This document shows positions 22,168-33,342 of a stretch of 64,000 bases of DNA, in pieces; the first letter of the stretch is position 1, and every line of letters starts with the position of its first letter. The notes beneath the pieces were generated by a model that saw only the letters and a list, made by a program, of their open reading frames with translations, was not told where the DNA came from and did no database searches. The translations under genes were made by a program, and so were the position numbers. The stretch lies in contig NZ_LT593974.1 in the NCBI RefSeq assembly GCF_900086985.1, forward strand, positions 1,736,001 through 1,800,000. Reading direction: 5' to 3'. The stretch comes from Halomonas sp. HL-93. Its GTDB lineage: Bacteria; Pseudomonadota; Gammaproteobacteria; Pseudomonadales; Halomonadaceae.

Positions 22168-23231
22168 TTAAAAGCTGGGCGCAACGCGATAGGTCCAGGC
22201 GGCTTCGGCAAGCAGGCCCCGAGCACCGGCCATGGTCATCGCCAGGTCGTGTAACCCTGGCCATAAAGGAACCGGCGAGGCGCCTTTCACGGCGAGATCC
22301 AAGCGCTGAGCCATGAGCAGCAGTTTGTGCAAACGCTTCATAGGCAGACGCTGAATGGCCTTTTGATAACCTGGACGGCGCTTATCAAAGATCATCGGTT
22401 TTTGTGCTTTGCAGGCGTGTTCAAAGCTCTGACCTTGGTCCAGGTGTTGATGAAGCGACAGCAGCGTACGCAGCTCCCGGGTTAACGCCCATAGGACAAT
22501 AGGGGCTTCCACGCCCTCGCCACGTAGCCCGGTAATAATCCGTGAAACGCGACTGGGTTCACCTTTCAAACAGGCGTCGGCCAGGGTGAAGACATCAAAG
22601 CGGGTGCTGTCTTCCACGCCCTGGGCGATGCTTTCTGCGTTTAGCCGTGCGCCCTGGGGGTGAATGAGGGCCAGCTTCTGCATCGCCTGGTCGGCGGCCA
22701 GCAGGTTGCCTTCGGTACGCTCACCCAGTAGGCGAGCGGCGTCCAGGTCAATCTGCAAGCCGTGCAGCGAGGCACGGTCGCGTAGAAAATAGCCCAGCCG
22801 CGAGACATCAACCGGCCATACCGGGACAAACAGACCATGTTTATCGAGCGCCTTGAACCAGGCGCTTTTTTGCTGCTTGGCATCTAGCTTGCCCATGCTG
22901 ATCAGCAGCAGGTCGTCGTTATTGTCCAGATGTTGGGCGTACTCAGTGAGCGCTTTGCTGCCTTCCTGCCCCAGCTTGTGGTTGCCCAGGCGAAGTTCGA
23001 GCAGTTTGTTGGTGGCGAACAGCGAGAGATTGCTGGCGACTTCAAGCAGCCGCCCCCAGGCAAAGTTAGGTTCAACGTCCAATACCTCGCGCTCTTCAAT
23101 GCCCGCCTGGCGGGCGGCGGCTCTCACCGCGTCGCAGGCGTCGCGGTGCTGCAAGGGCTCTTCGCCCGCCACAATCACGACCTTGGGCAGCGATTTGGTC
23201 AGTGCCGCGGGGAGTTGATCGGCGAAGACTT

Positions 23232-23235
<4 letters not shown>
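22168..23235 (-). CDS. holA: DNA polymerase III subunit delta
   Basis: 355 aa, the clamp-loader subunit that opens the beta ring. The N-terminal region (VVIVAGEEPLQHRDACDAVR) and C-terminal collar domain match HolA. Third gene of leuS-lptE-holA, with a 4-bp ATGA overlap with lptE. Confidence 0.94.
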
Positions 23236-26398
<3,163 letters not shown>

Positions 26399-26469
26399 CT
26401 ATGCAGGTGTATCCTTGAACGGCTAGCCGATGATAGGCCACACCCCGCGTCGACAAAAGGAGAGGTACC

Positions 26470-26991
26470 ATGAGTGAACAACGCAATGACCATCGCCTGC
26501 GCGAAGGCTACGAGCGTTTGCTGGAGCGGATGCAGGACGGCGCTGACGAGCTGACCTGGGATAACCTGCAAAAGGATCTGGACGACGCCGTAGAGTTTGA
26601 AGCGGAGCTGGAAGAGTACACCAAGGACGAACTGGCGCTGCTGCGTGCCTGGGTCGAGCGCGACCTGAAAGACATGCGCCACTACATGTCCGATACCGGC
26701 AAGCAGGTAGCCCACTGGCTGGGCATCGATCTAGAGCACCTATCCCGCCGTGTGGTGGAGTCGCTGCTCTCGATTGCCGACCGTAGCATTGTCGATCGCG
26801 AGCGTTTTGCCGACGACCTGGAAGCCGCCCGCGCCGACTACTGCGAAGGCGAAATGGCCGCTCCCGGCCTGATGGCCTGCGTGCACTGCGATGCGCAGGT
26901 GATGCTTGAAAGCGTCGCCCGGCTGGAACCCTGCCACCAGTGTGGCCACCGCTACTTCTACCGCTTCCCCAGCAAAATCGTCGAGACCTGA
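26470..26991 (+). CDS. Zinc-ribbon protein, YbeL/DUF1451-like
   Basis: 173 aa: a helical N-terminal region rich in charged residues, then a C-terminal zinc ribbon with two CxxC pairs (MACVHCDAQV and EPCHQCGHRYFYR). YbeL-type proteins sit near leuS in several gammaproteobacteria. Function unknown. AAAGGAGAGG precedes the ATG. Confidence 0.85.
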   Translation: MSEQRNDHRLREGYERLLERMQDGADELTWDNLQKDLDDAVEFEAELEEYTKDELALLRAWVERDLKDMRHYMSDTGKQVAHWLGIDLEHLSRRVVESLLSIADRSIVDRERFADDLEAARADYCEGEMAAPGLMACVHCDAQVMLESVARLEPCHQCGHRYFYRFPSKIVET

Positions 26992-27010
26992 TGCCTTCTC
27001 GGCCAAAATG

Positions 27011-28324
27011 CTAGCCGACAATCAAACTGACGCCTGCAATCGCCCCAAGCGAGAGCAGGCTCAGCACGCCGGCGTACAGCAGATTATGGGTCATCATCCG
27101 GTAGCCGCTCACCCCGTAGCGGCCCTGAAGTGACAGGTTGATGCCCGACAATGGCCCCACGCTGGTACCCACCGCCCACGAGCTTAACGCCACAAAGGCA
27201 AACAGCGTTTGCTCGCCGCCCTCCAGGTTGAGTATCGAGGCCAGTACCGACACGCCGATAATCGGGTGCAGCCCGACCAGTGCGCTCAGCGAAATGGCGG
27301 CGAAGCTGATCATCGCCTGGGGCGTGCCAAAATCGGTAAACAGCGTCCAATCGTCACCCGCCGCGGCCGACACCAGCGTGGAAAGCCCCAGCGTCAATAA
27401 CCCCGCCGCCAGGAACAGCGACACCTCGCCACGCATAGCGGGTAAACGGGTGAGGGTATGCTGACGAACTCGCCGCAGGGTATAGCGTGGCCCCTCGCGC
27501 AGGTTGCTAAGCACGGCAACGGCCGGCAGCAGAAAGGTAATAATGCTGACAATGGTCAGTGATGGCGTCAGCCAGAAGTGAAACAGCATCACCAGCGTCG
27601 CCATGCCCACCGGCATCAGCAGGCTACGCGGTGCCAGCGAATAGCCATCGACCTCGCGTAAGTCAAACCGGCGACGCAGCTCCAGCGTGGTGAACAGCCC
27701 CGAGAGCATCGCCAAGGGAAAGCCTACCAGAGCAATTTGGACGTACTGGACGTCTGGCACCAGCGAGATCACCAGACCCATCGAGGCAAAAAACGGCGAC
27801 CACAGTGCGGCGCTGGAAAGCCCACGGTTAAGCGCCAACAACTGCGGCATCGTCAGCGGCCCACGCCTTGCCAGCTTATCGCCAACCATCAGCACGGTGG
27901 AAAGATTCAAAATCGTGCCCAGAAAATGCACGCCCAGCCAGGTGCGCAGCACGCCACCCGCACCGGTCACCCGACTCCCCGAGGCACCTTTGCTGCCTTG
28001 CTTGCCAATCAGCGTAATAAAACTGACGCCCACCAGCATGGCCACCACAAACACATTGCCCTGAAGCATGGCAGGCCAAGCAACGTCAGCGCCGTAAACA
28101 AACCGCGCCACCAACAGCATGCCCGCGCCCAGCGCAATCAACACCCCCGCCTGAATGCGCGAACGGCTAGGGATATCCCGCCAAAGCAAAAAAACCGCCG
28201 CCCACAGCACATAGCTAACCGCCTGAGTGGTAGCCACCCATCCGGTAAAGCCTGCAATTTGCACCATCAAGCCAAGTAAAATCAGCACGCCCGCCAAGCG
28301 CTGCCGAGAAGTCGTCTCTTGCAT
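27011..28324 (-). CDS. Polytopic membrane protein, possible anion/organic acid permease
   Basis: 437 aa with about 12 hydrophobic segments and two similar halves; the repeated small-residue loops (NRGLSSAALWSPFFASMGL and SWAVGTSVGPLSGINLSLQG) recall the re-entrant loops of the ion-transporter superfamily (ArsB/NhaD, CitMHS, DASS). No substrate can be read from the sequence. Stands alone beside the repeat-rich gap that borders the integron. Confidence 0.6.
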   Translation of the reverse strand: MQETTSRQRLAGVLILLGLMVQIAGFTGWVATTQAVSYVLWAAVFLLWRDIPSRSRIQAGVLIALGAGMLLVARFVYGADVAWPAMLQGNVFVVAMLVGVSFITLIGKQGSKGASGSRVTGAGGVLRTWLGVHFLGTILNLSTVLMVGDKLARRGPLTMPQLLALNRGLSSAALWSPFFASMGLVISLVPDVQYVQIALVGFPLAMLSGLFTTLELRRRFDLREVDGYSLAPRSLLMPVGMATLVMLFHFWLTPSLTIVSIITFLLPAVAVLSNLREGPRYTLRRVRQHTLTRLPAMRGEVSLFLAAGLLTLGLSTLVSAAAGDDWTLFTDFGTPQAMISFAAISLSALVGLHPIIGVSVLASILNLEGGEQTLFAFVALSSWAVGTSVGPLSGINLSLQGRYGVSGYRMMTHNLLYAGVLSLLSLGAIAGVSLIVG

Positions 28325-28384
28325 CTCAATCCTTTACTGGTTGAGTTAGCAGGCTAATCGGGTTTGCAATGGAAGGCCAGCCCC

Positions 28385-28935
28385 GAACCGATCTGCAAGG
28401 CCTCAACACTTGATACATGCGTAAGTTCGGTAAAAGCCCCCTCGAAATGCACAGAAATCCACCGCGCCACGCAACCCCCTAAAAGCACCACACCAATGTA
28501 GGAGCTCGACTTGTCGGGCGATTGATAAGGCCACAACACCTAACGCATGCATGGGTCCGAGAAAGGCACTAATCGAAATGCCCAGAAATTCAAAGTGTCA
28601 CGCAACCCCCTACAAGCACCAAACCAATGTAGGAGCCAGACTTGTCGGGCGATGATAAAGCCGCAACACCTAACGCATGCTTGGATTCGAGAAAGGCACT
28701 AATCGAAATGCCCATAAATTCATAATGTTACGTAACTAACTATAAGCACCAGATCAATGTAGGAGCCAGACTTGTCGGGCGATTGATAAAGCCAAAACAT
28801 CTAACGCATGCATGGATTCAAGAAAGGCACCCACCGAAACGCTCAGAAACCCACCGCGGCCCGCACCCCCTACAAGCACCACACCAATGCAGGAGCAACA
28901 CTAGCCAAGCGATGAAAAGGCCAAAACCCCGCCAT
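28385..28935. repeat. Imperfect tandem repeats of about 130 bp in the intergenic gap
   Basis: Three clear units (about 28421-28550, 28551-28680, 28681-28811), a diverged fourth (28812 to about 28930) and a partial leading copy. Each unit carries AAGCACC..CCAATGTAGGAG, then a CGACTTGTCGGGCGAT-type segment, and ends in TAACGCATGC. The core GTAGGAGnnnACTTGTCGGGCGAT resembles REP-type intergenic repeats of pseudomonads. No gene is supported in 28325-29126; the remainder, 28936-29126, holds nothing recognisable. Confidence 0.8.
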
Positions 28936-29126
28936 GAACTCGCGGTGGTAAATGTCATATAAAAATTAGCTTACGCTTTGCAATCCCGAAGAAAGCTGAG
29001 TAACGTCAACGATATAACGTCTGTGTAATCCAAAATAGACGAGAAAAATTGATGAGACGGTCGCAGGCGGAGCGTTTTAACGCATCCCAGACGTACCGGG
29101 GCGGTAGCGTGCCTTGCTTTAGCTCA

Positions 29127-30092
29127 TTAGCCTAAAGGGCTGCGCACACCGGCAAATTCCTTTCCTATCACATGCGTATAAATTTGCGTTGTCTCGATGC
29201 TCTTGTGGCCTAGCAATTCTTGTACCGTGCGAATATCCGTGCCTTGGCTCAGTAATTGGGTGGCGAAACTGTGGCGTAAGGTATGGCAAGAGCCAGGACG
29301 AGGCAATGATGCAGACTTCATCGCTTTCTTCACTGCCTTTTGCACAGCGGATGAGTGAATATGGTGAAGAACGACGTTACCGGCATCATCACAGCATGGC
29401 CGGCTGGCAGGAAACAGCCATTGCCAACCTAGGGAAATGCCCGCGTTTGGGTACTTACGATTCAGAGCATGAGGTAAAGTGACTGGTACGCGACCACGTG
29501 CTAGCCGATAAGCAAGTTGCTGTTTAGCCGACTCAATTTGCGCCTCTAACGCTGGAAGACAGACAGCGGGTAGTAAAGTGGTTCGGTCTTTATCACCTTT
29601 CCCTGCCCTGACGGTGATGATATGGCGTTCGGTATCAATATCTCTTACGCGCAAACGGCATGTTTCGATGAGTCTCAGTCCCGAGCCATACATCAGGGTT
29701 GCCATCAAATGCATAGGTTCAGACAATTGATTTAATACGCGCATAACCTCTTCGTGTGAAAGCACGACAGGTAATCGACGCGGGCGTTTAGCTCGTGAAA
29801 AGGCGCCAATATCACCCAATGGCATATCAAGGATATGGCGATACAGAAATACCAAGGCATTTAGCGCCTGGTTTTGTGTAGCCGCAGCCACATATCGCTC
29901 TACGGCAAGGTGCTCCAGAAAAGCCTGCACTTCAGAAGGGCCCATACTGGCAGGGTGCCGCACCCCATGATAGCGAATAAAGTAACGTATCCAGTAACAG
30001 TATGTTTTTTCAGTACGCGGGCTATAGCGCTTTACCCGCATAGCAGCTTTCACACGATCCATTAGTTTCGGAGGCCTGTTTTGCATATCCAT
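29127..30092 (-). CDS. intI: Integron integrase (tyrosine recombinase)
   Basis: 321 aa from the ATG at 30092, which has AGGAG ten bases upstream; an in-frame start at 30155 is less likely. N-terminal SAM-like core-binding domain (YSPRTEKTYCYWIRYFIRYHG). Catalytic residues: Arg in YGSGLRLIE, HxxR in CHTLRHSFATQLL, His in LLGHKSIETT and nucleophile Tyr in TQIYTHV. The extra IntI-specific segment (NRKYPNAGISLGWQWLFPA) between boxes separates it from XerC/D. It recombines attI with single-stranded attC hairpins. It points away from the cassettes, the normal integron layout. Confidence 0.96.
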   Translation of the reverse strand: MDMQNRPPKLMDRVKAAMRVKRYSPRTEKTYCYWIRYFIRYHGVRHPASMGPSEVQAFLEHLAVERYVAAATQNQALNALVFLYRHILDMPLGDIGAFSRAKRPRRLPVVLSHEEVMRVLNQLSEPMHLMATLMYGSGLRLIETCRLRVRDIDTERHIITVRAGKGDKDRTTLLPAVCLPALEAQIESAKQQLAYRLARGRVPVTLPHALNRKYPNAGISLGWQWLFPASRPCCDDAGNVVLHHIHSSAVQKAVKKAMKSASLPRPGSCHTLRHSFATQLLSQGTDIRTVQELLGHKSIETTQIYTHVIGKEFAGVRSPLG

Positions 30093-30112
30093 TTGGTGTC
30101 TATCTCCTGGTG

Positions 30113-30128
30113 GTGGATATGCATACAG
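30113..30128. promoter_or_regulatory. LexA-box-like site in the intI promoter
   Basis: GTGGATATGCATACAG matches the 16-bp SOS box CTGTATATATATACAG at 12 of 16 positions, with a perfect right half (ATACAG, then TA). It overlaps a candidate minus-strand promoter (-35 TTGCCA around 30145, -10 TATGCA-like) and lies just upstream of the intI start. SOS control of intI is known for many integrons; this site is a candidate. Confidence 0.5.
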
Positions 30129-30189
30129 TATTATTGAGCTTGGCAAAACGCGCAAGCGTGTGAATTCAGCAAATGCAGCCTAATTAATA

Positions 30190-30303
30190 TTAATTTAATT
30201 TGAAATCATGTGGTTATGCACGAACAGGTAGGCTACATTTACTAAGTAAACATGCTGGCGCGTTCATCCAATCATAGAACGCGCCGTCTAATACCTGTTA
30301 GCT
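30190..30303 (+). other. attI region and first cassette junction
   Basis: The AT-rich stretch upstream of intI leads to a GTTAGCT core whose G at 30297 fits the attI/cassette crossover, since cassette 1 begins with its start codon 18 bases later. The region contains the dyad at 30257-30285. Exact attI limits cannot be set from sequence, and no Pc promoter is convincingly visible. Confidence 0.6.
30257..30285. repeat. Perfect 9-bp inverted repeat at attI
   Basis: GGCGCGTTC, an 11-nt loop, then GAACGCGCC. The dyad ends 12 bases before the crossover G at 30297. It lacks a T run and lies in the path of transcription from the attI side into the cassettes. Confidence 0.85.
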
Positions 30304-30314
30304 TGGGAAGCTTC

Positions 30315-30950
30315 ATGGAAAAGTTTTACGATCAATCCATCGGGCAGGACTTTCAGTCCAGGCTAGAGGGCCTCAAGAAAAAGTTGCGTTCGCAACCTTT
30401 TGAGGTAGATTCAAGTAGCTATGGAATAGCAGGTAATACATTCCGAGCATACCGCGGGTACAACTTACGACCTAGCGTCGTTTACCGTCAGTGGGCTTCT
30501 CTAAAAACCAAAGACCTTGTAAGCAATAGTGATCCAAGCATAGAAAACCAAGCTGAGTTTGACGCTTGGCATCAAGACTTGTTCGAATCTATATCCGAAT
30601 ATTGGCTTGCTGAACAGCGCCAAAAAATGAGTTTTGCTCATACGTCAAAATTGTTAGATTTATATATTAAGTGGTTAGTTACCAACCAAGAATGTCCTCA
30701 GCGGCTTGCTACAGCCATCCTTCGTTACGGTTACTGCGCGCTAGACAGCCAAATTTTGTTCCGTTTAAATCAGTGTCTTTCTGGTGCTTTGCCAATCAAA
30801 AACCCGACAATGGGTGACATACTGAACAAAAACACCTATTTATTTTGCCAAGAATTGATAAAAGGTTTCGCTGAAAAATTTGGCGGAACCCGCATTCTTT
30901 TTGATTATTACGCATGGGAACCGGGTGGTTTCCTAAGAACCAGAAGCTAA
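30315..30950 (+). CDS. Cassette 1: hypothetical protein
   Basis: The start ATG (MEKFYDQSIGQDF) is 18 bases into the cassette with GGGAAG four bases upstream. 211 aa, soluble, Lys/Gln/aromatic-rich, helical after residue 80, no recognised motif. The TAA stop lies within the first bases of attC1, as is usual for cassette genes. First cassette position, so probably the most recently gained and best expressed. Confidence 0.75.
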   Translation: MEKFYDQSIGQDFQSRLEGLKKKLRSQPFEVDSSSYGIAGNTFRAYRGYNLRPSVVYRQWASLKTKDLVSNSDPSIENQAEFDAWHQDLFESISEYWLAEQRQKMSFAHTSKLLDLYIKWLVTNQECPQRLATAILRYGYCALDSQILFRLNQCLSGALPIKNPTMGDILNKNTYLFCQELIKGFAEKFGGTRILFDYYAWEPGGFLRTRS

Positions 30951-31022
30951 CCAGGGGCTGCAGCGGACCGCTTTTCCGGCGCGTTGCGCCTCCAAATCGG
31001 CCGCAGAGCCCAAGCGTTAGAA
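30947..31022 (+). other. attC1
   Basis: Starts CTAACC, has an imperfect dyad around GGCGCGTTGCGCC, and ends GCGTTAG; crossover G at 31016. Cassette 1 spans 30298-31016. Confidence 0.88.
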
Positions 31023-31038
31023 ATTACGAGGTGCAAGC

Positions 31039-31512
31039 TTGGTTGAAGCCGCAATACCTACACACGACTGGGTGGACTACCTCTCAGCACTTCTGACCCC
31101 GACTATAGCGATAGCAGGGGTAGCGATTGGTTTGCTTCAATGGAGAACCAACCGGAATCGCCTGAAGCATGAGCTTTTTGATCGTCGCTATGAACAATTT
31201 GAGGCTGTTAGAGACTTCTTGGGCTCAATCATGGGGTCAGGGCGAGCTCTTGATGAGAAACAGGCAGATTTCCTTTTCAAAACCAGGGGGCTCCGGTTCA
31301 TTTACGACAAAAAGCTGGCCGACTATATCGATAAGAATATTTGGGGACCTGCAGTCGATTTGGCGTGCCTTCATTCTGAGCTGGAGGGCGTTCCTGTCGG
31401 AGAAGAGAGAACCAGGAATGTGCGTAAGCAATCGGAAATAAAGAAAAACCTCTATCAAGAGTTTCAGAACCTAGATCGGTTGTTCTCCAGGTATTTGCAG
31501 TTACGCCACTAG
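31039..31512 (+). CDS. Cassette 2: small membrane-anchored hypothetical protein
   Basis: 157 aa from a TTG start supported by GAGGT six bases upstream. One N-terminal membrane segment (LTPTIAIAGVAIGLLQW) is followed by a charged helical region beginning RTNRNRLKHELFDRRYEQFEAVRDFL. This one-helix-plus-coiled-coil layout recurs in accessory regions of many bacteria; function is unknown. Confidence 0.7.
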   Translation: MVEAAIPTHDWVDYLSALLTPTIAIAGVAIGLLQWRTNRNRLKHELFDRRYEQFEAVRDFLGSIMGSGRALDEKQADFLFKTRGLRFIYDKKLADYIDKNIWGPAVDLACLHSELEGVPVGEERTRNVRKQSEIKKNLYQEFQNLDRLFSRYLQLRH

Positions 31513-31518
31513 GTTTTT

Positions 31519-31600
31519 CTAACAATCACAGGCACAGCGACGGTTACTGCATTGCGGCTTCGCCTCCATTCCGTAACCGCGCGTGCTGTTGGCGTTAAAG
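31519..31600 (+). other. attC2
   Basis: Starts CTAACAATCAC, contains GCGGCTTCGCC, and ends GGCGTTAAA; crossover G at 31594. Cassette 2 spans 31017-31594. Its left half is repeated at 42900. Confidence 0.88.
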
Positions 31601-31649
31601 GCCTTACTCCGGTGTTCTTTGGCCTGGTGTTTAGCCGCAGTTTCGGGGC

Positions 31650-31862
31650 TTGCCAGCAGGCAGAAAACAGCCTTCGGTCTGGCAACGGTTTTGGCCGCTA
31701 ATCTGGTGTTCAGGTCGCGGGGCAATCCGGCGCAATCATCGGGCAGTTTCCGCACATTCGGTGTTCTGGTTCCTGGCGCCATGGGTCGAGTTGGTGCAAG
31801 GTATCGGGAGTCGGCATTCTGCAGTGGGTACCATAATAAATCACCGGGTAACCGGCATTTAA
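31650..31862 (+). CDS. Cassette 3: doubtful short ORF
   Basis: Cassette 3 is only 357 bp (31595-31951). A 70-aa frame ends with its TAA in the first bases of attC3, the usual position for a cassette gene. An overlapping 136-aa frame (31583-31993) runs through both attC sites and is probably spurious. Neither product shows a motif and both have a translated-noise composition (Arg, Ser, Trp rich). The cassette may be non-coding, possibly carrying a promoter or RNA. Confidence 0.3.
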   Translation: MPAGRKQPSVWQRFWPLIWCSGRGAIRRNHRAVSAHSVFWFLAPWVELVQGIGSRHSAVGTIINHRVTGI

Positions 31863-31957
31863 CCAGTCGCTGCAGTACGCGGCCGATGGCCGCCGGACGG
31901 CCTTTCCATTGCGGCTTCGCCTTCATTCCAAGGCCGCCGCTGAGCTTCGCGTTAAAT
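31858..31957 (+). other. attC3
   Basis: Starts TTAACCAGTCGC, with a long dyad (GGCCGATGGCCGCCGGACGGCC region, GCGGCTTCGCC), and ends CGCGTTAAA; crossover G at 31951. About 98 bp, the longest attC here. Confidence 0.85.
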
Positions 31958-32831
31958 CGAAGATGGTCCTCGGAGTTCACAAAGAATGAATGAGCCATTG
32001 TCATACACGACAACTGTAATGTCGTGGAACTTCCTGCTCTCGTCTTTCAAAAGGGCTGAGGCAGCTGCGAGTACCAATGGCAAGATAGATCTTAACCTTG
32101 AGGCGCCTTCCTCAATTGTTCTCTGTTGTATATCGATAGAAGCATTCTGTAATGAGATATCTTCATTGTCTCGTGCGTTTTTATTTGACCATAAAAAAGA
32201 GATGATTCCGTCGTGGGAAGATTTCGCTGGTATCTCTTACGAGAATTTGAACACACTTTGTGCAATAAGCGAGGACTCTTCAGGTTCGTTCTATGACCGT
32301 TATAAACGAGTTAATAGACTGCTTGCGGAGAAAAGTCCCGGATTTATGGCTGATCTAGTTCATCTGCGTGATCTCAGGGACTCATTAGTCCATTTTCGGT
32401 CTTGTGATGTTCCTATAAAACAGAAAGAGGATGGGGTCATCCGATCTGCACAGGAGTCTCCAGCTGTCCTCCATGCGCTAAAAAATAGGAGAATATCAGG
32501 GAAACCGGTCATCTCGGCAGGTAAAGGAGAAGAGTGGACACTGAGGATATCAACCAGTGCCATGGCTATTTGGGCACTTGATCTGACATGCCAAGCTATC
32601 TTATATCTACTCGACTCATTGCCAGACGGGTGTTTCCAAAAGTTCGTTCTCGAAAGATATGCACCGAGAGACAGAGGCTATAGGGATCTGTACTCTAAGG
32701 CAAAATACGACATTGGTGCCTGGGAGCGTGAGATTTTAGGTTGACACCCGAGCAGGATTTAACAAGGCCGTGCACCGGATGCCAAAACCTCCGCTTCGCT
32801 CCGGCGTTGTCACCGGTGACGGCGGGCGTTA
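31949..32831 (+). repeat. Duplicated integron cassette, copy 1
   Basis: 883 bases identical, as far as I can read, to 33334-34216 (constant offset 1385). The cassette proper is 31952-32828 (877 bp) and includes gene and attC. Identity ends at the crossover points, as expected if the cassette moved as a unit. Confidence 0.95.
31986..32744 (+). CDS. Cassette 4: putative HEPN-like protein, copy 1
   Basis: 252 aa, not assigned to a family with certainty. A helical pattern (SIVLCCISIEAFCNEISSLSRAF near residues 43-65) and LRDLRDSLVHFR at 127-138 give the R-x4-H arrangement (Arg131, His136) that marks HEPN-domain RNases and related non-catalytic HEPN proteins. The usual Asn after Arg is Asp here, so activity is uncertain. 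HEPN proteins are frequent in toxin-antitoxin and anti-phage systems. No partner antitoxin lies in the cassette. The ATG is 35 bases into the cassette. Confidence 0.6.
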   Translation: MNEPLSYTTTVMSWNFLLSSFKRAEAAASTNGKIDLNLEAPSSIVLCCISIEAFCNEISSLSRAFLFDHKKEMIPSWEDFAGISYENLNTLCAISEDSSGSFYDRYKRVNRLLAEKSPGFMADLVHLRDLRDSLVHFRSCDVPIKQKEDGVIRSAQESPAVLHALKNRRISGKPVISAGKGEEWTLRISTSAMAIWALDLTCQAILYLLDSLPDGCFQKFVLERYAPRDRGYRDLYSKAKYDIGAWEREILG

Positions 32832-32834
32832 AGT
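32758..32834 (+). other. attC4
   Basis: Starts TTAACAAGG, with the dyad CACCGGATGCC / TGTCACCGGTGA around GCTTCGCTCCGG, and ends GGGCGTTAA; crossover G at 32828. Identical to attC6 and very similar to attC11. Confidence 0.92.
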
Positions 32835-32849
32835 TCTTGGGGGATTTCG

Positions 32850-33332
32850 GTGATTGTCAGGAAAATGAACGAGAAGGATCTTGGAGCTGTAAGCGCAGTT
32901 TGCTTAGCTTCGTTTTCAAAATCGGTTGCAGGTACTCTGTCTGAGGAAGGAATTTCAACTTTTTCCAAAATTGCTGCAAGCGATGCCTTCCTCAACAGAA
33001 TGAAAGAAGATAATTTGATGCTTGTCGCAGAATGCGACGGAGAGATTGAGGGAGTAATCGAACTGAAGGAAGGCTGTCATGTTGCCATGCTTTTTGTTGA
33101 GCCTGAAAAGCAAATGAAAGGCATTGGGAGGAGGTTGCTTTCATCAGCTCTGAGTTATGCGAGGGTTGGTACTGTAACCGTAAGTGCCTCTTTATCCTCA
33201 GTTCCTGCGTATAGAAAATATGGTTTCGAGTGTAAGGGCGATATAGCCGAATCAGCAGGCTTGATTTATCAACCCATGGAAATCGAACTTAACAAGTCAA
33301 TCCAGCCGACCGCTATCGCGTCGGCTGATTGA
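32850..33332 (+). CDS. Cassette 5: GNAT-family N-acetyltransferase
   Basis: 160 aa from a GTG at 32850; an ATG at 32865 is an alternative. Acetyl-CoA-binding motif A is VEPEKQMKGIGRRLLSSAL, followed by VSASLSSVPAYRKYGFECKGD, the normal GNAT C-terminal half. Substrate unknown. The protein C-terminus is encoded within attC5. It lies between the two identical HEPN-like cassettes. Confidence 0.88.
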   Translation: MIVRKMNEKDLGAVSAVCLASFSKSVAGTLSEEGISTFSKIAASDAFLNRMKEDNLMLVAECDGEIEGVIELKEGCHVAMLFVEPEKQMKGIGRRLLSSALSYARVGTVTVSASLSSVPAYRKYGFECKGDIAESAGLIYQPMEIELNKSIQPTAIASAD

Positions 33333-33342
33333 AGCGTTAAAT
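33288..33342 (+). other. attC5
   Basis: Starts TTAACAAG, with a short dyad CAGCCGACCGC/GCGTCGGCTG, and ends AGCGTTAAA; crossover G at 33336. Only about 55 bp. Cassette 5 spans 32829-33336. Confidence 0.88.

Noticed and set aside
28385..28935. CRISPR array
   Set aside because: Period of about 130 bp with similarity along the whole unit and no unique spacers or cas genes.
29127..30092. XerC/XerD or phage integrase
   Set aside because: The IntI-specific extra segment and adjacent attI/attC cassettes identify an integron integrase.
30190..30256. Pc cassette promoter
   Set aside because: Several AT-rich hexamers exist, but none pair as -35/-10 with acceptable spacing.
31519..32013. 164-aa minus-strand frame across cassette 3 and its attC sites
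   Set aside because: It spans two recombination sites and a cassette boundary; no ribosome site or motif.
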